NCBI GenBank assembly: GCA_044450785.1
Contig: JBIOJM010000002.1
Coordinates: 16,808-80,807 of the forward strand
Reading direction: 5' to 3'
DNA: 64,000 bases
Origin: JBIOJM01 sp044450785
GTDB taxonomy: Bacteria; Planctomycetota; Planctomycetia; Isosphaerales; Isosphaeraceae
Below the pieces are notes generated by a model. The model was not told the DNA's origin, did no database searches, and worked only from the letters and a program-made list of their open reading frames with translations. Shown piece after piece: positions 42,877-50,784 of this stretch. The translations under genes and the position numbers were made by a program. Position 1 is the first letter of the stretch, and the number at the start of each line of letters is the position of its first letter.

Positions 42877-44205
42877 ATGTCGAAGATCTTCCTCTCCTAT
42901 CGGCGGCAGGATTCGATCGGCGCTGCCGGGCGGATCTACGACCGTCTTCTTGCTCACTTCGGCCGCGATTGTGTCTTCATGGACATCGATTCCATTCCCT
43001 TCGGTGAAGACTTCCGGGAACACATCGACTCGGCCGTCGGTCAGTGCGACGTGGTCCTCGCCGTGATCGGAACGAAGTGGGCTGGGGACACCGACGCTCA
43101 TCGACGGCTCGACGACGCGAGAGACTTTGTCCGGATCGAGCTTGAATCAGCGCTGAATCGGAATCTACCCGTGATCCCGATCCTGATCGATCGTGCCACG
43201 ATGCCGGGCGAGGCCGACTTGCCGCCCTCGCTCGCCCGCCTGGCCTTTCGCAATGCGATCGATGTGGATCAGGGACGGGACTTCCACCATCATGTCGACC
43301 GGCTCATCAAAGGGATCGAATTCCTCTTCCAGAAGTCGTCCGCCGCGACCGCGAAGCCACCTCGAGAGACCGCGATTCGATCGGCGGGGCCCGAATCGCC
43401 ACCTTCGTCACCGGCGAAAAAACTAACCAATTCTCTCGGCATGACCTTGGTTCGTATCGAGCCCGGCTCGTTCCTGATGGGCTCCTCCAAGGACCAGATC
43501 GATCATCTGATGCGGCTATTTCCTGATTCCAAGCGGGAGTGGTTCGATGGCGAGCAGCCCCAGCATACGGTCAAGATCACTGGTCCGTTCTACCTGGGAG
43601 CCCACCAGGTCACGCAGGGTCAGTACCAGGCGGTGATGGGAAACAACCCGAGTCAATTCAAGGGGTCGGGCGACCTGCCGGTGGAGAACGTGTCCTGGCT
43701 CGACGCGGTCAAGTTCTGCAACAAGCTGAGCGAGCGGGAGAAGCGGACGCCGTTCTATCGGATCGACGGCAGCGAGGTCAGCCCTGTCGGTGGTAACGGC
43801 TATCGCCTTCCGACGGAGGCGGAATGGGAGTATGCCTGCCGGGCGACGAGCACGCCCCTGTATCCCTTCGGCGATGACGCGAGCAATCTGGGCGAGCATG
43901 CGTGGTACTCCAGCAACTCCGAAGGTAAGACCAATCCAGTCGGCCAGAAGTTGCCGAACGCCTGGGGCCTGAATGATATGCTGGGGAACGTCTGGGAATG
44001 GTGCGCCGATTGGTATGATGCGAAGTACTACGCTTCCTCACCGCCTGCCGACCCGCCGGGCGCGTCCGGGGCCTCGCACCGGGTCTTCCGGGGCGGTAGC
44101 TGGGTCGACAACCCGTGGCTCTGCCGGCCGGCGTACCGCAACAGGAGCTCGCCGGAGAACCGGTTCATCTCCCTGGGGTTCCGCGTGGCCGCAGTCCAGG
44201 AATGA
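42877..44205 (+). CDS. TIR-FGE protein B, candidate diversified (DGR variable) protein
   Basis: ATG 42877; 442 residues, collinear with TIR-FGE A. TIR domain (KIFLSYRRQDS, VRIELESAL), Pro-rich linker and FGE/SUMF1 domain (GYRLPTEAEWEYACRATST, LGNVWEWCADWYD) are intact. Outside residues 408-432 the two proteins are roughly 90% identical; within them 15 of 25 residues differ. The clustered change on one face of the lectin fold suggests that each copy recognises a different ligand while the TIR output stays constant. It may share control with the divergent caspase operon. Confidence 0.93.
   Translation: MSKIFLSYRRQDSIGAAGRIYDRLLAHFGRDCVFMDIDSIPFGEDFREHIDSAVGQCDVVLAVIGTKWAGDTDAHRRLDDARDFVRIELESALNRNLPVIPILIDRATMPGEADLPPSLARLAFRNAIDVDQGRDFHHHVDRLIKGIEFLFQKSSAATAKPPRETAIRSAGPESPPSSPAKKLTNSLGMTLVRIEPGSFLMGSSKDQIDHLMRLFPDSKREWFDGEQPQHTVKITGPFYLGAHQVTQGQYQAVMGNNPSQFKGSGDLPVENVSWLDAVKFCNKLSEREKRTPFYRIDGSEVSPVGGNGYRLPTEAEWEYACRATSTPLYPFGDDASNLGEHAWYSSNSEGKTNPVGQKLPNAWGLNDMLGNVWEWCADWYDAKYYASSPPADPPGASGASHRVFRGGSWVDNPWLCRPAYRNRSSPENRFISLGFRVAAVQE
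44098..44172 (+). other. Candidate variable region (VR) of TIR-FGE B
   Basis: Twenty-five codons aligned without gaps to 37086-37160. Codons such as AGC, GTC, GAC, AAC, CTC, TAC and ATC here face GGC, TTC, TAC, TTC, TTC, TTC and GGC in the other copy, all ending in C. Identical sequence follows from 44173 to 44289. Confidence 0.75.
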
Positions 44206-44237
44206 TCCGGGGACGTAGCCATCGAGCGTAGGCCGGG

Positions 44238-44264
44238 CCGGCGGCGAGGCGGAGCCGACGCCGG
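44238..44264. other. Post-VR hairpin, copy B
   Basis: This is the same CCGGCG/CGCCGG hairpin as after copy A, at the same distance from the stop codon. Confidence 0.45.
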
Positions 44265-44371
44265 ACCGTGCCGGAGTGAGATGGCGGAGTTGGCGCGCCG
44301 GTTCGAAACCGCCTGAACAGGTTGCTCTGTCGTGACGGCCAGGATCGCGCCGGATTCCCTACCGTTCCTTC

Positions 44372-44552
44372 GGGGGCCGGAACGGCGGCGCGATCGAGCC
44401 GGTCGGGACAGCGCTGGAGGGCGGTCGAGTCTGGAGTATCGGAAAATGCCACAAGGTGGCCAACCAGACTCCTTGCCGTGAACGGGAGGCAATCAGCCTG
44501 CCCTCTCCCAGGCGGAGCCGATCCTTGATCTCGGGCCGCCAGTATGCGGTTC
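44372..44552 (-). pseudogene. Detached 3' fragment of the glycosyltransferase gene
   Basis: About 180 bases here match the 3' end of the glycosyltransferase gene at 45729-45907 with scattered changes. On the minus strand they encode its tail (YWRPEIKDRLRLGEG, RSRQGVWL, LWHFP). The fragment ends within the PIN gene stop codon. Together the two copies bracket the PIN/antitoxin pair. Confidence 0.75.
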
Positions 44553-45123
44553 AAATCTGGTCGACGTGCCCTCGCAGCAAGTTTGCTGTTTTCAATAACC
44601 CCTTTTTCTCCAGGGATTCCACATACTCGTGCGCTGTCAGCGGCGGATTCTTGTACCGCTCGCGCATCTGTCGGATGGCGTCAAAGACGACTTCTCGGTC
44701 CAGGTCGATCAGGCGGGCGATGAACGTGTCCGGGTGTTGTGCCACGATGCCGAAGGCCGCAAGCGGCTCAGGTGGAAAGTCGTCGAGGTTGATAGTGACG
44801 ATCACATCGGCGCGGCCGACGATCGCGGCTGCCACGACATGGCGGTCATCGGCATCGGGCAGTTCCAGGGTCGGGATCACATCCTCATACCCAGTGATGA
44901 GACAGTCTTCGACGCTCTGATTGAGGAGGCCGACGGTCCGGGCGACGCGATCCGCTTTCGCGGGATTCTTGGCCAGCAGTTTCGCCGACCACTCCTCGTT
45001 AATCTGGGCAGTCCACCGCGCGCGGAATAAGTCGGTCCGCGCGAGAGTGAGCAAGAGGTCGCGCAGCGTCTGGGGATACAACACGCAAGCGTCGAAGAGC
45101 GCCGTAAAGGTCGCCAAGGTCAA
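44551..45123 (-). CDS. PIN-domain toxin-like ribonuclease
   Basis: TTG 45123 overlaps the stop of the upstream antitoxin by four bases. The 190-residue protein has the PIN acidic set: D11 in LFDACVLYP, E44/E45 in NEEW, D90-D93 in LPDADDRHVVAAAI and D114 in VIVTINLDDFP. PIN proteins of this length (PIN_3-like) act as toxin RNases that cut tRNA, rRNA or mRNA. The C-terminal 60 residues are helical and charged. It is paired with an HTH antitoxin as in VapBC-like modules. The module sits between two copies of a glycosyltransferase 3' end. Confidence 0.88.
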   Translation of the reverse strand: MTLATFTALFDACVLYPQTLRDLLLTLARTDLFRARWTAQINEEWSAKLLAKNPAKADRVARTVGLLNQSVEDCLITGYEDVIPTLELPDADDRHVVAAAIVGRADVIVTINLDDFPPEPLAAFGIVAQHPDTFIARLIDLDREVVFDAIRQMRERYKNPPLTAHEYVESLEKKGLLKTANLLRGHVDQI

Positions 45124-45584
45124 TCGTCCGAGTCGAGTTCTTGGCCAAGCGCGGCCAGTTCCGTCAAGGCCGCGTCTCTTCGTGCATCGACCTTGTGCTT
45201 GTACTCCAAGAGATCGCGCAGCATGACGCGCCGATGGGTTCCGACCTTATGATGGGGGATCTCGCCTTTATCGAGCAAGCCGATGAGGTGCGGTCGCGAA
45301 ACGTTGAGCAGGTTGGCGGCCTCCTGTGTGGTCAGCTCGGCGTGAACCGAGCAGGCCGTGACGGCATTGCCCTGGGCCGTTTCCGCCAGGATCGTCTTCA
45401 GAAGTTGGATCGCCACGGCAGGCAGCACGAGCTGCTCGCCTGGGCCCTCGTCAGCCTGAACATGGAGCGTGAGCTTGTAGGCCCGCTGCATGAGCGACGC
45501 CAGGCGCCGTATCGACTCCGCCGCCAGGGCTCGGTCGTCATCGCTTGGAGTCACCGGTGCGAAGCGTTCGAGTTGGGCAGCCAT
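45120..45584 (-). CDS. HTH (excisionase/MerR-type) antitoxin of the PIN module
   Basis: ATG 45584; 154 residues. The C-terminal half is an excisionase-like winged helix (ELTTQEAANLLNVSRPHLIG, LLDKGEIPHHKVGTHRRVML, DLLEYK). The N-terminal half (RALAAESIRRLASLMQRAYK) is helical and is probably the toxin-binding or dimer part. The fusion of such an HTH to an upstream antitoxin-like part and coupling to a PIN gene fit type II toxin-antitoxin modules. The 9-base tandem repeats at 45638-45655 upstream may be its binding site. Confidence 0.85.
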   Translation of the reverse strand: MAAQLERFAPVTPSDDDRALAAESIRRLASLMQRAYKLTLHVQADEGPGEQLVLPAVAIQLLKTILAETAQGNAVTACSVHAELTTQEAANLLNVSRPHLIGLLDKGEIPHHKVGTHRRVMLRDLLEYKHKVDARRDAALTELAALGQELDSDD

Positions 45585-45637
45585 AGATCGCCCTCTTCCT
45601 GAGTATCCTCGACCTGTCGACCACCAGATCTAGCACA

Positions 45638-45655
45638 TAAACGCAATAAACGCAA
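45638..45655. promoter_or_regulatory. Tandem 9-bp direct repeats upstream of the antitoxin gene
   Basis: TAAACGCAA occurs twice without a gap, 54 bases before the antitoxin start. On the minus strand TTGACT and TTGAAT lie just upstream, so the repeats overlap the likely promoter. They are good candidates for autoregulatory sites of the antitoxin. Confidence 0.45.
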
Positions 45656-45724
45656 GATTCAATCGTAGTCAACGAAAAGCGGATGGGCCGGGAAGTAGTC
45701 GGCCGGTCACCACCGATCCGGCTC

Positions 45725-47392
45725 CTATGGGGGACGGAACGGTGGCGGGATCGAGCCGGTCGGGACCGCGCCCGAGCGCCTGCGAGTCTGGGGCGCGGGA
45801 AAATGCCACAAGGCGGACAACCAGACTCCTTGCCGTGAACGGGAGGCCACCCGCCTGCCCTCTCCCAGGCGGAGCCGATCCTTGATCTCGGGCCGCCAGT
45901 ATGCGGTTCGGCGCGACAGGACGACCCACTCGGCACGAGTGCCTTCCTGCTCGTCCGCCAGGATGATCCGGCGGCGCTCCAGTGCTCGGTTCGTCGTCCG
46001 GATCCCCTGCCCTGGATACAGCGTGGGCACCAGGGCGGCCGAATCCCCGGGTCGGGCCTTGCGGGCCAACTGGTCCAGGAGCACCTGATCGACCGGGTCG
46101 TTCCAGTAAGTCAACTCGAGCCCGAGCCGCTCTGCCCCCGGCAAGCCGCCGACCAGGGCATTGTAGTAGCTGAGCCCGAACGGGTGCAGCGCGACCAGGC
46201 CGTAACCCTGAACGACCAGGAACAGCGCCAGCACGATGCGGGCTCGGAAGCCGGCGAGAGGGTGGTTCCAGAGCCATCCGAATCCGAGTCCGATCAAGAG
46301 CGACCAGGCCGGGAAAACGTGCAGGAACAGGCGTTCGCCGTCGTAGACCGGCACCCGCGCGCTGAACAGCGCCAGGAACGCCACGATTGTTCCAACCAGG
46401 AGCAGCGGAAACGGGTCGGCGCGGCGGTTCTTCCAGCCGTGCACGACCCCCAGGGCGCCCAATGCCTGCAAGCCGGCTGGCACCGTCGCCGCGAAGTAAA
46501 ACCAAGGGTAGTGCCAGGGGACATCGCGATCAGCGACCACGCGACCGAAGTATTCGACGAAGATCGTCTGACGCGCCACCCCCGTGCCCCAGTATGCCTG
46601 GAGCCTCGTCAAGGGATCGTGCCAGAGCCAGGGCCAGCCCAGCCAGAACAAGGTGATCCCCACGACCGACCAGATCGCCATGACTGCCAGGGCACGGCGT
46701 GGCGGCAGCCACAGAAATGCCCACGTTCCGAGGATCGGCAGCAAGAACCAGGCGTGGATCTTGGTCAAGAGTGCGAGGGCCCACACCGCGCCGGCTGCGG
46801 CCATTGCACTCGCGGGATGCTTCGCTCGGACTGACCGCTCTCCGGTCACCAGCGCCAGGGTCCAGAACAAGCTGAGGAACGTGTCGAGGGCCGCCAGATG
46901 AGCGTGTGCAAAGACGCGAGGCATCGACACCAAGGCAAAGGCCGCGCCGGCGCCGGCGGCTGGTCCCCACCGGCGGCCCGCCACCTGGGTGACCAGGCCG
47001 GCCAGAGCAGCGAACGCCAGCGCCGGGGCCAGCCGGCCCGCCAGGACGTACTGCCCCGTCGGGTCCGGCCCTTTCCAGAGCACCTCGAACGGCTCGCCCA
47101 CCACCGAGGCGATCCCCAGAAGCCAGCGGCCCAGTGGCGGATGCTCGGCGTTGTCCCGAAAAACCTTTTCGACCACCGCGCGATCGAAGAAATGCCAACC
47201 TCGATCCTGCAGGACCTCGAGATAGGTCCGGCCGGGGCGGACGTCGAGCGGTTCGTCGATCGTCAGGCCTGGTCCATCCAGCGTCACCACCACCGCGAGC
47301 CCCGCGCAGATCCCCATCGCGAATGCGAGTCGACGGGTCGATCGACCCTCGGCTCGCGGCTCTCTCGATCCAGCCCCGGCCCCGGTTCTCAT
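45725..47392 (-). CDS. Glycosyltransferase family 39-like membrane protein
   Basis: ATG 47392; 555 residues with about ten transmembrane helices. Family features are the acidic loop motif near the N-terminus (LTIDEPLDVRPGRTYLE), AEHPPLGRWLLGIASVVGEP, MPRVFAHAHLAALDTFLSLF and DVPWHYPWFYFAATVPAG, as in GT39/PMT and ArnT-type enzymes. These transfer sugars from polyprenyl-phosphate donors to proteins or lipids on the outer face of the membrane. The last 180 bases of the gene also occur as a detached copy at 44372. It appears to be a single-gene unit. Confidence 0.88.
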   Translation of the reverse strand: MRTGAGAGSREPRAEGRSTRRLAFAMGICAGLAVVVTLDGPGLTIDEPLDVRPGRTYLEVLQDRGWHFFDRAVVEKVFRDNAEHPPLGRWLLGIASVVGEPFEVLWKGPDPTGQYVLAGRLAPALAFAALAGLVTQVAGRRWGPAAGAGAAFALVSMPRVFAHAHLAALDTFLSLFWTLALVTGERSVRAKHPASAMAAAGAVWALALLTKIHAWFLLPILGTWAFLWLPPRRALAVMAIWSVVGITLFWLGWPWLWHDPLTRLQAYWGTGVARQTIFVEYFGRVVADRDVPWHYPWFYFAATVPAGLQALGALGVVHGWKNRRADPFPLLLVGTIVAFLALFSARVPVYDGERLFLHVFPAWSLLIGLGFGWLWNHPLAGFRARIVLALFLVVQGYGLVALHPFGLSYYNALVGGLPGAERLGLELTYWNDPVDQVLLDQLARKARPGDSAALVPTLYPGQGIRTTNRALERRRIILADEQEGTRAEWVVLSRRTAYWRPEIKDRLRLGEGRRVASRSRQGVWLSALWHFPAPQTRRRSGAVPTGSIPPPFRPP

Positions 47393-47653
47393 CGCGGAAT
47401 CATCTTCTTCGGTCCGAGTGATCGCTCAGTCATCACTGGCACACCGCCTGAAGTTAGTATCTTGCGAATCTTTCGGCCATCCCGGCGAACTCAAATTGAG
47501 CGCCGAGGTTTCCCGATCCGTCGCCCCGGCCTTCCTGTTGTGGTAAAGATAAGACCTTCGCTTTCATGACCTTGATCCAATCCCTCGGTCGCCCGAGGCG
47601 CCGGGCCGGTTCGGTCCGCCGCCCGGCGGGAGGACCGCAGGAGGTGATGTGGT

Positions 47654-48487
47654 ATGTGGGGTTTCGCGCTCCGCGACCTTCCTCTGATCGCCTGGTACAC
47701 CGGGGTGCTCGCAGTACTGGAGGGGCTTTTAAGCGCCGACAATGCACTGGTGCTGGCGCTCATGGTTCGGCATCTCTCCCGCCACGACCAGCGCCGTGTG
47801 CTGCGATGGGGGCTCTGGGGCGCCGTCGGGTTTCGCGTCATCGCGGTGCTGTTAGCCACGGTTCTTCTGAAATTCTGGATCTTCAAGGTCCTGGGGGGCG
47901 TTTATCTGCTCTATCTGGCGATCTCGCATTTCTTGCACGGAGACTCATCCGGAGCGGAAGGCGACAACCAGGCGCCTGGTTCCCGCCGGTGGCTCCACGG
48001 TTTCTGGGGGACCGTGACCTCGATCACGATGGCCGACATCGCCTTTTCGCTCGACTCGATCCTCGCTGCGGTGGCCATGGCCGACAGCTTCCCTGATCGC
48101 TTCGGGTATCGAGGGAAGCTGTACATCGTCCTGGTCGGAGGCATCCTGGGAATCATCACGATGCGATTCGTCGTGCGTTATTTCATCTCCATGCTCGATC
48201 GATTTCCCGGCCTGGCCGAAGGTGCCTATTACCTGGTCGCATGGATCGGGCTGAAGCTGCTGATCAGCGGATTCCACGACGCGGAGTATCTCGGCTTTCA
48301 CATCCCCGAATGGCTGTTCTGGTTGGGGATGCTGCTGATCGCGGTCGCGAGCCTGCTCGTCAAGCGCCGCCCGGACGGCCACGAGGCGGCCGCGGTGACC
48401 GAGAGCCTCGACTTGCTCGATTCGGAGGAGGACTCATCCGCCGGCGATCGAGACGACCCTTCGCCCGATGGGTCGGACGGCCCGTGA
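47654..48487 (+). CDS. TerC family integral membrane protein
   Basis: ATG 47654 follows a strong GGAGGTGAT ribosome site. The 277-residue protein has about seven helices and the TerC hallmarks: LEGLLSADNALVLALMVRHL with D29, and TVTSITMADIAFSLDSILAA with a second conserved acidic pair. TerC proteins export metal ions, in several bacteria Mn2+, often coupled to protein secretion. The C-terminus is a short acidic tail. A Mn2+ riboswitch of the yybP-ykoY type would be expected in some bacteria, but I did not find one in the 60-base leader. Confidence 0.93.
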   Translation: MWGFALRDLPLIAWYTGVLAVLEGLLSADNALVLALMVRHLSRHDQRRVLRWGLWGAVGFRVIAVLLATVLLKFWIFKVLGGVYLLYLAISHFLHGDSSGAEGDNQAPGSRRWLHGFWGTVTSITMADIAFSLDSILAAVAMADSFPDRFGYRGKLYIVLVGGILGIITMRFVVRYFISMLDRFPGLAEGAYYLVAWIGLKLLISGFHDAEYLGFHIPEWLFWLGMLLIAVASLLVKRRPDGHEAAAVTESLDLLDSEEDSSAGDRDDPSPDGSDGP

Positions 48488-48509
48488 CCGAGCTGACGTG
48501 GACCCCGGT

Positions 48510-49376
48510 TCAATTCATCTCGTGGTTCGCCAGGGCGTCGCGGAGCTTCTGGAGGACGCGGGACTTCTCGTTGCTGACGGTCTTGGGTGCGACGCCCCAC
48601 TGATTGGCGATCTCGGCCGGAGTCTTGCCCATCAAGGTGTCCTGGATCAAGGCGGCCTCACGGGGGCTGAGAGTGTGTTCGATCGCTTCCTGAAGGGCGT
48701 CGCGCCACGCCGCGCCGGCAGCTTGGGTGCGCGACGCGGCCGGCACGTCGACCGATTCGAGGGATTGGTGGACTCGCTCGCGCTGCGCCCGTTTCTTCAC
48801 CATGTCGACCGCTCGGAAGAACGCCACTCCTTCGGACGTCTCGCGGCTGAAGACTTCCTTGACGCCCCAGTGGCCCACGTCGCAGACCAGGGTGTCGAAC
48901 CGCTGCCGGCCCACGTTTTGGAGCAAGGCGGTGTACACACCCTGCGAGTTGTCGTCGTGAAGTTGTGTGGGAATTCCCGCGCGATACCAGGCCCGGTTCA
49001 GGTACTTGTTCAACTGCGAGAGGCCCGACGCAAGGGCCTTCGCATCGCTGCCGGTTGTGGTCGCGCGAGGCGTCGTGGAAGAGAACGAGGTTGCGGTCGT
49101 CGAACTCGCGACCGAGGGGCCTGAAGGGCTAAGAATCCCCGCGAGCTGCGTTTGGACCAGGGCTGCGTCCCAGGTCGCACTCGAGACGGACGGTGCATCG
49201 TCGCCTGGCGGCAAGGCGTGCCCCGCGGGTTCGGCCAGCAGATCGTGCTCGGCGACCACCCCCGACAAAGCATGGTCGTGCGCGACGCCCGAAAGCAGGC
49301 GCAACGCCTCAAGCCCTTCTACCGTTGGGCGATAACGCCGTCGCGTCCTCGTTTTCTTCTCACCGCCGCTGGTCAA
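48510..49376 (-). CDS. Sigma-factor-like protein with planctomycete surface-protein motif
   Basis: TTG 49376 follows GGGAGG; no ATG fits better. Of 288 residues, the N-terminus RYRPTVEGLEALRLLS carries the LE-x-LE-x-R-x-LLS motif normally seen on exported proteins. A low-complexity Ser/Thr region (about 60-110) follows. The C-terminal 170 residues look like an ECF sigma factor: LNKYLNRAWYRAGIPTQLHD and VGRQRFDTLVCDVGHWGVKE for region 2, and LSPREAALIQDTLMGKTPAE, IANQWGVAPKTVSNEKSRVL for region 4. The combination is odd: either the protein is a cytoplasmic sigma factor with a repurposed N-terminus or a DNA-binding factor with an unusual location. Confidence 0.75.
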   Translation of the reverse strand: MTSGGEKKTRTRRRYRPTVEGLEALRLLSGVAHDHALSGVVAEHDLLAEPAGHALPPGDDAPSVSSATWDAALVQTQLAGILSPSGPSVASSTTATSFSSTTPRATTTGSDAKALASGLSQLNKYLNRAWYRAGIPTQLHDDNSQGVYTALLQNVGRQRFDTLVCDVGHWGVKEVFSRETSEGVAFFRAVDMVKKRAQRERVHQSLESVDVPAASRTQAAGAAWRDALQEAIEHTLSPREAALIQDTLMGKTPAEIANQWGVAPKTVSNEKSRVLQKLRDALANHEMN

Positions 49377-49442
49377 GCCCCAACCTCCCGATCTCCACCA
49401 GGTCCAATCTCGATTCCATGTTCAACATAGGACGCCGGGATT

Positions 49443-49486
49443 CGAGTTTCGTTACTTGCGCATCAAGTTAATCGAAACGAAACTCG
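49443..49486. promoter_or_regulatory. Perfect 11-bp inverted repeat upstream of the sigma-like gene
   Basis: CGAGTTTCGTT (49443-49453) and AACGAAACTCG (49476-49486) are perfect complements with a 22-base spacer, 67-110 bases before the start of the sigma-like gene. The AT-rich spacer and position suit an operator or a large hairpin. Confidence 0.5.
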
Positions 49487-49621
49487 TCTTCGAGAGCAAA
49501 TCACGAGCCCACCGTCTAAATTGTATCATCCATGCACTCTAAGTCCAGATCCTTCCCGCGGAAGTTGAGAAACCAAACCCAAGTGGTTGTAGTTCAAGAG
49601 ATAGGGACGAAAACCCCACGC

Positions 49622-50719
49622 CTATTGCAAGCGGCCACGGCCCAGGAGGTCCCAGGCTGCCGCGACGTGTCCTTGTCGAAAGCCGAGCACACGGTCGTGG
49701 AGTACGAAAGTAAAATCGCTATAACCGGGAATGACATGCACTTTTTCTCCAATTTGCAACAAGTTTCGCGGATCGACCGCGATGGTGGCGTGCTCGGCGG
49801 AGAGGCCGCTGACCTGGCAATCTGGATAGTCCCGGAGGACGGGAGGCGTTTGGTGTTGGCTGATTGATTTCTGGCCAATGTCAAGGATGGCGCGATCGGG
49901 TGCGGGCCGGCTGACGACGGTGGCCAGAAGTGTGAGTGCGGGCCGGTGGCCGACGACCTGGCAGATCTTCGTGTAATACTGGCATGCGAAGATCCCGCCG
50001 CCAGCCTGGATCTCTGTGATTCCCGGAAAGTCGGCGGTGTACTGGTACGAGCCGGAGCCGCCTGCCGAGATGATGCGGCATTCGAGGCCGGCGGCTGCGG
50101 CGACGTCGCGAGCGTGGAGCAGCTTGGCGAGCGCGGCGGCGACCGCCGCCCGTTTCTCGGCCGGGTCGGCGATCATCAGCGTGTGGCCCTCATAACCCAT
50201 CAGGCCGTCGAACCTCAGGCCCGGGGTGGCCGAAACGTGCCGGGCCAGCTCGAGGGCGGCTTCGGCGGTTGCGACTCCCGTACGCTTCATGCCCAGGTCG
50301 ACGTCGACGAGCACGCCGATCGTCACGCCTGCCGCGATCGCCGCCCGGCCCAATGGATCGACGTGAGCGGGGTGGTCGACGGTGACCTTGACATCGGCCC
50401 GCCGCTGCAGCGCCGCCAGCCGAGCAACCTTGCTCGGCCCGACCACCAGGTGCGCGATCAGGATGTCCTCGATCCCGCCGTCGACCATGACCTCGGCCTC
50501 GGACACTTTGGCGACCGTCACGCCGATCGCGCCCGCCCGCCGCAGGATGTGGGCGATCGCCGGACACTTGAAGGCCTTGGCATGAGGACGCCACGCCACC
50601 CCCCGATCGCGCAGATGGCCAGCCATGCGGTCGATATTGTGCTGGAGGAGATCGAGGTCGATCAACAGGGCTGGCGTATCCAGCTCGCTCACCGCCATAC
50701 CGATCGGGCTGATTTGCAT
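49622..50719 (-). CDS. D-threonine aldolase-like PLP enzyme (DSD1/alanine racemase fold)
   Basis: ATG 50719; 365 residues. The fold type III PLP signature is clear: SELDTPALLIDLDLLQHNID, then the cofactor lysine K48 in RPHAKAFKCP, GIEDILIAHLVVGPSKVARL, and a metal-binding C-terminal domain with AEHATIAVDPRNLLQIGEKV HVIP. Enzymes of this family cleave D-threonine to glycine and acetaldehyde or dehydrate D-serine; substrate cannot be assigned. The start lies just after the stop of the oxidoreductase gene (50785), so the two form a probable operon. The longer frame to 50788 is not needed. Confidence 0.9.
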   Translation of the reverse strand: MQISPIGMAVSELDTPALLIDLDLLQHNIDRMAGHLRDRGVAWRPHAKAFKCPAIAHILRRAGAIGVTVAKVSEAEVMVDGGIEDILIAHLVVGPSKVARLAALQRRADVKVTVDHPAHVDPLGRAAIAAGVTIGVLVDVDLGMKRTGVATAEAALELARHVSATPGLRFDGLMGYEGHTLMIADPAEKRAAVAAALAKLLHARDVAAAAGLECRIISAGGSGSYQYTADFPGITEIQAGGGIFACQYYTKICQVVGHRPALTLLATVVSRPAPDRAILDIGQKSISQHQTPPVLRDYPDCQVSGLSAEHATIAVDPRNLLQIGEKVHVIPGYSDFTFVLHDRVLGFRQGHVAAAWDLLGRGRLQ

Positions 50720-50784
50720 TTTGGTTGTCGCTCGCGGCGGGCAGAGCCGCTCTCGGAGGCGCCTCCTGAAGAAATTCGCCGGCT

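Larger units (their letters stand above)
42780..44289. repeat. 1.5-kb direct repeat, copy B (TIR-FGE block)
   Basis: This is the partner of 35768-37277, in the same orientation. The two copies bound 5.5 kb that holds the three-gene caspase operon on the other strand. Recombination between them would delete the operon and fuse the two TIR-FGE genes. Confidence 0.9.

Noticed and set aside
47570..47653. Mn2+ (yybP-ykoY) riboswitch in front of terC
   Set aside because: Known yybP-ykoY core sequences were not found; only a GC-rich hairpin is seen.
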